NCBI GenBank assembly: GCA_024336345.1
Contig: JANFOG010000006.1
Span: 2,046,001-2,110,000 of the forward strand
DNA: 64,000 nucleotides
Reading direction: 5' to 3'
Source: Mariannaea sp. PMI_226
Taxonomy: Eukaryota; Ascomycota; Sordariomycetes; Hypocreales; Nectriaceae
In this document: positions 58,016 through 64,000 of the stretch, piece by piece
How positions within the stretch are numbered: the stretch's first letter is position 1
How the letters are laid out: every line of letters starts with the position of its first letter
Notes under the pieces: generated by a model
Seen by the model: the letters and a program-made list of their open reading frames with translations, nothing else
Told to the model about the DNA's origin: nothing
The model's database searches: none
Made by a program: the position numbers and the translations under genes

Positions 58016-60426
58016 ATGTCGACTTTCAACACACCTGGGTCACACAAGACCTCGAGAATACTGGCATGCGTCCTCTGTCAACACCGTAAGATCAAGTGTG
58101 ATCGCAACACGCCCTGTTCCAATTGCATCAAGGTACGTCTCGCCTGCTGTCATCGACAGTCCGTGAACTTCATCTCCAGTTCTCTTCCGTTATATCCGTA
58201 CTCACGGCTCGTACCGAAAAACTCATTCTACCCGCCCGCATAAGATAAGAACCCCACAAACTCACCACCTCATATCTTAGGCAAATGTGACTTGCACTCC
58301 AAGCACTCCAGCTCCTGCGCGCAAGCGTCGGCGGCCGAACCAAGATCTCCAGGAGCGTCTTGCTCGGTGTGAGAGCTTACTCAAGCAGTATGCCGACGGC
58401 TCTGTTACTTCACCCTTAGCCCAGCCTGCCCAGATGCCTTCGAGAGATGGCTCACAGTCGGATGTTTCGGTCACCACCCCGACTGGATCAGAGTCACAGC
58501 CCAGATGGAAGCCAACTGGGAAAATGGTCAAGGATGACGGAGGCGTGCGGTTCATGGATAGCTATCTCTGGGCGAACATCCATGAGGAGGTGAGAATCCC
58601 TGTCTTGTGTTGCACCCCAAGCTTGCCTTCAAACTAATCCTCCTTTGCCCTGTTATAGCTCCAAGCCATGAGAGAAATCGTAGACACGGACGATCCTGAA
58701 GAGTCAAGTGTTCTTGGTTCTGAGGATCTGAGTCCAGACCCCAATATTGACCTTCTGCTGCAGGGCGATGCCTGTATAAAAACCATCGAAGAACTGCAGC
58801 CAGACCCGGTCCATGTCTTCCGGCTTTGGCAACTCTTCGTCGACCGTGTCAATCCACTGATGAAGATCATTCATGTCCCATCTGTACAGCCCTATGTCAT
58901 GGATGCGGCAACAAATATGGAAAATGTGCCTATCAACTACCAAGCTCTTCTTTTCTCCATCTTCACCATGGCTGTCGTGTCCATCTCCGAAAACGAGTCC
59001 TTGCAATTGCTAGGAGCCCCTCGCGACGATGCTATCCGACGGTTCACTATGGGCACCAAAATAGCGCTCCAAAAATTCAACTTTCTGAAGAACTTTGACA
59101 TGGTGGTTCTTCAGTCCTTGCAGTTATACTTGGTAAAGAATACCCAACTCAAGCATACTCCTAACCTAGCCCCCCCTCGGCCTGACATCGTTACTGACTT
59201 TTTTTTCTCTCTTTTCCTTTTAGGTATCGCTGCAGGGTCGGTATGACAGGCACGCAGCCTGGATTCTCAGCGGTATGATTGTTCGAATCGCGCAGAAAAT
59301 GGGCTATCACCGTGATGGCGAGACTCTCAACTTGACTCCTTTCGAAACGGAGATGCGTCGGAGGATGTGGTGGCAAATCATTCTTCAAGATGCTAAGAAT
59401 GCCCTGGTTTCTGGTCTTAGCAATTCCATGCTCCCCAGCAACTGGGATACGAAAACTCCTCAGAATGTGAATGATGCCGACCTGTTCCCCGGATCGACCG
59501 AGCCTCTGCAGCCACGAGAAGGCCCTACTGAAATGGCGTTTTGTCTTGCGGGGTATGAAATTGCCAAATTTCTCATCAGCGCTGACTTTCTCTATGGCAC
59601 TCCTGGCCTGGAAGCTGCGATCCTTGGAGACCCCGTCATTGATGATGGGAGCCCGGCGCCTCCACCGATTGAGAGGTATCGTGAACTTGTGGACGAGCTC
59701 GGTGAGAATTTGCGCCAAGTTGAGATGCGCTACGTCGACGCTACTGCTGGGCCTGTGCATGTCGCAGCCCTCACTATCAGACCAATGCTCGTCAGCAAGA
59801 TGCGGGAGTTTCTGGTGCCAATGCGAAGCCAGCCCGAATTTGGGACTGAAATCCTGAATATGAAAGATAACCTGTTCAAGATTATCATCATGAACAATGA
59901 ACACAATGCCAACTCATATGAGGTCATGGATCAGACAGGCTTCCTTTGGTTCGTCAAGCTGCATTTCCAGCTCGACATCTTCGCCGTTATGACCGGCCAG
60001 CTTTGCCAACGATTGACGGGATCCCTGGTGGATCGCGCCTGGGCCCTAGTTCAGAAGGTGTATCGCTACCATCCAGAGCTTTTTGACATGAACCAGAAAG
60101 CATATGCCGCACAAGCACAGCTCGTCCTCAAGGCGTGGAAGATCCGCGAACAAGCTTATGCACAGATGGGACGCTCTCTCGAATCTCCCGACTTCATCTA
60201 TCGCCTACAAGAAACCTGCGCCGAGTCGCGCACCTCCGAACCTCCTCTTGTACCAGCAACGATCGCTCAGCCTCCCACGTCGGTGGCCCAGCCGACGGAC
60301 TTAGACCAGCTTTTTGGCGGTTACTTGGATACTGGGGCGTTAAACTGGGGCATTAACTGGGGGGGAAATCAAATATCTAGCCAAATTCCAGCGTCACTCT
60401 TTGGCGGATTCGGCATGGGTGGTTGA
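58016..60426 (+). CDS. Zn2Cys6 transcription factor with fungal-specific middle homology domain
   Basis: Four exons (58016-58132, 58281-58589, 58659-59132, 59224-60426; introns 148, 69 and 91 bases) encode 700 residues. The binuclear zinc cluster has cysteines 18, 21, 28, 34, 37 and 44 (C-X2-C-X6-C-X5-C-X2-C-X6-C), with the first intron falling after Lys39, between the fifth and sixth cysteines. A basic linker (ARKRRRPNQ) and a short leucine-patterned helix (LQERLARCESLLKQY) follow, suited to dimerisation. The fungal-specific domain spans about 180-430, including WQLFVDRVNPLMKIIH, the IVRIAQKMGYHRDGE block and the MRRRMWWQIILQD helix. The C-terminus has Gly/Asn/Trp-rich repeats. It is a nuclear DNA-binding regulator; its targets cannot be read. 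No metabolic cluster surrounds it. Its leader is exceptionally long and ATG-poor. Confidence 0.92.
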
Positions 60427-62448
60427 ACTGGATGGCGCGGGACCACGTTGGTTACTACGGTTTTGATTGCGACTATGATACCTCACATCACTAGGACGAA
60501 AAGGCGAAAACAAGAAATTCGGCGGGAACGAGTAAATACGGCATCGGAACGTTTCATCAACAGGCGTTGGTTTGTAACAACAAGACTAGAGCGAAATCCA
60601 GGGCTGGCGTCTTTGGAATATATAGATGGATGGGGATAGGAAGAGGCATGTCTGCCATAACCTATTTGTATACTACCCCCCTTTTTTGGTCATGAATTCT
60701 TCATGTTTTTGGCGGAGACATGAGGGAAAGGGAATATGTATGATTGGAGAAACTATTTTATAATGCAAACAATCACCACTTGACATAATGCGTCATGATC
60801 GCCAAATGATTAATGTGAGAAACTGTGCTGAGGTGAAGAGGCTGCCTTCATCTTTCATATTGCCAACGTTTAGGGAGATGAATCTCTTTTCTATCTACAA
60901 ACAATTGCGGTTCTTTACTTTCGTCCTCTTCGCACCTATGTGGTCAATAAACGAGACAGACTTACCGTGGTGCCATTCACGAAGGAATCTTGACTCGCAT
61001 AATTGAAGTGAGCGTAGGTCGGTTTGTCAAGTGTTTTCCTGGGTGTCTGACCTTAATACTCAATTAAAAGCATTGCGTAATTGATACTCATTGAAAAGTA
61101 TCATTCATTGCAAGCCAACGAGTCAAACGACCCATCTCTGATAGACAAATGACGCAAAATATTGCTTTAATAGCATCGCGTTGTAGTAGTTGGAGCTATG
61201 CCAATATGCTGGCAGATTTGAAATGACCCAACTGGTACCCCGTAGCCGTAAAATGAATAAATAAATGCATAACCCAGATACAGTAGAACGTGAAAGACAG
61301 CGTACTTCCGTCTGCGATGACCGACTGGTAAATGTTTGCAATTCTCCACCGTGACCAGCCGAACACGATGCTTCATGTGAATGACCTTGGCACAGCCGGC
61401 ATAGATACACAGCAATCATGCTCCATTTTATGCAGAGGCTATTGGTGCGAAGTAGTCATGAATTTCCTTTCTTTTTCTTCTGGCCTTGAACGCAGCGGAC
61501 ACATAAATTGACACTCGGTTTGGGCGAGACGCCCTTCAAGAAGACACATCTTGCGCAGCAAGACGAAAAACAGTTGCCAGCTCATAGCAAAAAAGTCTTG
61601 ATACGCCGGAGGCAAAATTTGCTACGTATAGAACCTCTTGTCCCTACATCTGCTAGCATTGCCGTGCATGTGTATAGCATGCTCAAAAGAGTGAGTGGTA
61701 CGTCCTAGTCTATTACTTCATTCACAGGTGGGTTGCAGGAGCAAAGAAATGTAGATCTCAAAATGAAACGACACCTAGACGGAGTAAACACTAGGTGTCG
61801 AGATTAACGACGGATCAATTCTTCTCAGATCGTCCAAGAGTCCAAGGACCCTGCCTTGTACTACTGCCCACAGCTTTGACAGCACGCGGCGGACGTCTTG
61901 TCTATCTGAAGAAGAAGAGGAAAAAAGAGAGAAAGAAGGGGACTCGAAAAATGAGCGTGCACATAAGTTTGATTGACGGGAGTGGACTGAGCTGACTAAG
62001 CTATCGACCCCATCTAGCAGTGGGTTTGACCTCATTTCACGGCAAAGAGCTGATCCGGAGCCGACCCTGGGCAAGAAACTACTAAGGTACGTACCTAGGT
62101 TGGGACCTCTGCCCTTTGGGAAGAAAGCTTCAATTGCCGCACGTGACGCTCGCTCTTCCGTTACGGAGGACCCACTGCACGTGAGGCCCCGGGATGATGA
62201 ATTCGCGGCATTTGATTGGCCATACTGGACCGAGAAGCCGAGGGCGCCCGTTCCGAATGCACGAGAGCTATCATCATCGACCTAAGAAAGTTGCTTTTGA
62301 GTTCCGATTCGCTTCTTTCCCCCTTCAGCACCCTCGGAGAGACTCATCACGACCAAAGGAAACGGAACGACGACGCCCATCGACGACGGCGACGACGGAC
62401 TTGTAGCTGAAACGACTTCGAATTCGATCCAATTCCTCCACCGTCGCA
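60427..62448. other. Intergenic region Zn2Cys6 gene / SDH3
   Basis: About 2 kb without a supportable gene. It includes an A/G-rich tract (61908-61950) and a TACGTACCTAGG palindrome-like word just before 62100, within 360 bases of the SDH3 start. Confidence 0.5.
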
Positions 62449-63266
62449 ATGATTGCTCATCGAGTTGGCGTTGCCGCTCTTCGCCGAGGTGCGCATCCCC
62501 AGCTCCACAGATGTGAAGAAGAACAAGAAGAAGAAGAAGAAGAAGAAGAAGAAGGAGACGAAGAAGGAGAAGGAGAAGGATGAATGAATGGAAGAATTGG
62601 AGTAGCTGATTTGGATGCAATTTTGTAGGCGCGGCCAAGCCCGGCAATGTTTTCTTCAACCAGACCCTGCCCAAGCTTGCCTTGACTGCTGGTATCTCGA
62701 CGACCTCGCCTCGGTAAGATTTTCCAATTGCGCTGCAACTTGCTCTTCCCCAATCCTCTGCGCACTCTCTTGCTCTTTAAAAAAAAAAAAACTAGCTAAC
62801 ATGATGGTCCGTGGCTTCCAGCCTTGCTTCCAGCACCCAGGTCTCCCAGGAGGAGGGCCAGAAGATTCTCGCCAACCAGCGCCTCAACCGACCCGTCTCC
62901 CCTCATCTGGGCATCTACAAGATTGAGCAGACCTGGTTTGGCACCTCCGCCTGGACCCGAATTACCGGCACCGTGCTCTCCGGCTCCCTCTACGTCTACA
63001 TGAGCGCCTACCTGGCCGCCCCCATGCTAGGCTGGCACCTCGAGAGCGCCAGCCTTGTCGCCGCCGTCAGCAGTCTCCCCATTGCCATCAAGGGCGGTCT
63101 CAAGTTCGCGCTCGGTTTCCCCTTCGCCTACCACTTCCTCGCTGGCCTGAGGCATCTGGCATACGACCTTGGCAAGGGTTTCGCCAAGGCCACCATCCTC
63201 AAGTCTGACAAGATCCTCTGGGCCTCGAGCATTGTTGGTGGACTGGTCCTGGCCTTCCTCGTGTAA
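62449..63266 (+). CDS. SDH3: Succinate dehydrogenase cytochrome b560 subunit (complex II membrane anchor)
   Basis: Three exons (62449-62488, 62629-62713, 62822-63266; introns 140 and 108 bases) give 189 residues. Exon 1 encodes only 13 codons of the presequence (MIAHRVGVAALRR). The mature part starts near residue 45, with NRPVSPHLGIYKIEQTW preceding the first membrane helix. Three membrane helices follow. Ser84 and Arg88 in SAWTRITG match the quinone-site Ser/Arg pair of bacterial SdhC in spacing, and His146 in AYHFLAGLRHL corresponds to the haem-ligand region. The protein anchors complex II in the mitochondrial inner membrane and helps form the ubiquinone pocket, the target of carboxamide fungicides. 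Intron 1 carries a GAA repeat. It converges on TAF6. Confidence 0.96.
62515..62580. repeat. GAA/GGA triplet repeat in SDH3 intron 1
   Basis: A purine-only tract of GAA units becoming GGAGAAGGA, just 27 bases after the donor of a 140-base intron. It is a simple repeat, probably length-variable. Confidence 0.9.
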
Positions 63267-63626
63267 GAAGAATATATATGAAGAAGTTGGCGACCCGAGG
63301 CAGAGGAAGACTTAGGAAGAGGGAATAAAAGAGAGGAAAACTTCCAAAAGAGGAAAATGAAACAGACCATGCGGGGAAGGGATTTGGACGTTGGATGCTG
63401 GCGCAGTGTATCAAGTGCGGCAAACAGCGCGTGTGTGTAGAAGTAACCGGCCCTTGAGCCATTCTTGAAAGTTTAGCAAAACATTTTATATCACATTTGT
63501 ACAGAAACTACGGTGGAAAGCTCCAACCCGAAATCCTCCTAACCTAGGTATATTATTTTGATGAAGCCGCTTTCCCAAACGCCATTTTCGCCTTGGTAGA
63601 CCGTGAACTGGTGTGCTATGCGCTGT
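63267..63626. other. Convergent spacer SDH3/TAF6
   Basis: A short 3'-end region of two converging genes, with a purine-rich stretch (63295-63362). Nothing else was seen. Confidence 0.5.
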
Positions 63627-64000
63627 CTACTCCAAAAATCGGGCATCCAGTATAGTCTTGATGACCCGGCGGTTTCCGGCCGAAGCAATCTTTTGTCCCA
63701 CAATGGGGCCGATGAATTCCTTGAGGTCAGCATCTTCCGTGTCTGGGACAGGCCCGTTCGACCCTTGGACGACTCCTGGTTCACCGTGCTGAGCTAGAGA
63801 CCCTACGGCCTGGACGATGCCCTGGACCAGCATCTCGTACTCCATAGTTCCTTCTGCCTTCTCCTTGAGGGGCTGCAAGATGGCTGAGTCGAAGGTTTTC
63901 AGGTTCCGTAGCACTAGCACCCGGATGGCTTCGGGGCCGCCTGCCTCTAATAGACCGTGGATTGCTCCATATAGAACTGCAGGGGGTTTGGTTGGGTCAA
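63627..64000 (-). CDS. TAF6: TFIID subunit TAF6, C-terminal part (cut by window edge)
   Basis: The minus-strand frame runs from the right edge to TAG at 63627, giving 123 residues of the C-terminus. The sequence begins DPTKPPAVLYGAIHGLLEAGGPEAIRV, continues LVLRNLKTFDSAI and contains ALVQGIVQAV-like hydrophobic helices (seen as MLVQGIVQAVGSLAQHG). It ends FIGPIVGQKIASAGNRRVIKTIL. This matches the end of the TAF6 C-terminal HEAT-repeat domain, where YGAxxGL and IR-LVL-NLK elements are typical. The N-terminal histone-fold lies outside the window. The call is from a partial domain, so it is less certain than for the complete genes. Confidence 0.75.
   Translation of the reverse strand, partial: DPTKPPAVLYGAIHGLLEAGGPEAIRVLVLRNLKTFDSAILQPLKEKAEGTMEYEMLVQGIVQAVGSLAQHGEPGVVQGSNGPVPDTEDADLKEFIGPIVGQKIASAGNRRVIKTILDARFLE

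Noticed and set aside
15198..60426. Reductase, ABC transporter and Zn2Cys6 regulator as a secondary-metabolite cluster
   Set aside because: They are tens of kilobases apart, separated by housekeeping genes, and there is no polyketide, peptide or terpene synthase.

Overview
The window is nuclear DNA of a filamentous ascomycete (Pezizomycotina), most likely a Sordariomycete of the Hypocreales type. This rests on gene content, short introns (55-194 bases) with GTRAGT-like donors, branch points such as CTAAC/CTGAC and CAG/TAG acceptors, pyrimidine-rich leaders, and intergenic DNA full of TACCTA/GGTACC words. The genus cannot be fixed from the sequence alone. There are 14 protein-coding genes (one cut by the right edge) and one intron-containing tRNA gene. 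Every exon chain given here was checked for reading frame.

Left part (1-16.5 kb): URC4-type uracil catabolism gene (+, 3.4-5.4 kb); OXA1 inner-membrane insertase (-, 6.5-8.1 kb); MIM1/TOM13 outer-membrane import factor (-, 8.8-9.25 kb); a p47/Shp1 UBX cofactor of Cdc48 (+, 9.9-11.3 kb); the Rag GTPase GTR1 (-, 11.8-13.0 kb); tRNA-Ala(AGC) (+, 14.2 kb); and a medium-chain reductase (+, 15.2-16.5 kb). Middle (17-24.7 kb): a P4-ATPase flippase of probable Dnf3 type (-) divergent from IRC6, an adaptin-binding p34-like gene (+). A 9-kb stretch without a recognisable gene follows, ending in the long leader of a homeodomain transcription factor (+, 34.2-36.2 kb). Converging on it is a full-length ABCC transporter related to Ybt1 (-, 37.7-42.8 kb). 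A second gene-free stretch runs to 50.3 kb. Right part: SEC61 (-, 50.3-52.0 kb) divergent from MOD5 tRNA isopentenyltransferase (+, 53.1-54.6 kb), a Zn2Cys6 transcription factor with a very long leader (+, 58.0-60.4 kb), SDH3 (+, 62.4-63.3 kb) and the C-terminal end of TAF6 (-, off the right edge).

Most genes are housekeeping and do not form one pathway. Loose themes are mitochondrial biogenesis and respiration (OXA1, MIM1, SDH3, the predicted mitochondrial form of MOD5) and membrane or protein traffic (P4-ATPase, IRC6, SEC61, UBX cofactor, GTR1, ABC transporter). No transposon, CRISPR array, viral gene or secondary-metabolite core enzyme was seen, and I found no convincing new multi-gene system. 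The most notable signals are in non-coding DNA: leaders almost free of AUG, including a 1.65-kb leader whose only AUGs are one 24-codon uORF and two AUG-UGA start-stop elements; short uORFs abutting the flippase and ABC transporter starts; and a dispersed TACCTA/GGTACC word confined to intergenic DNA.
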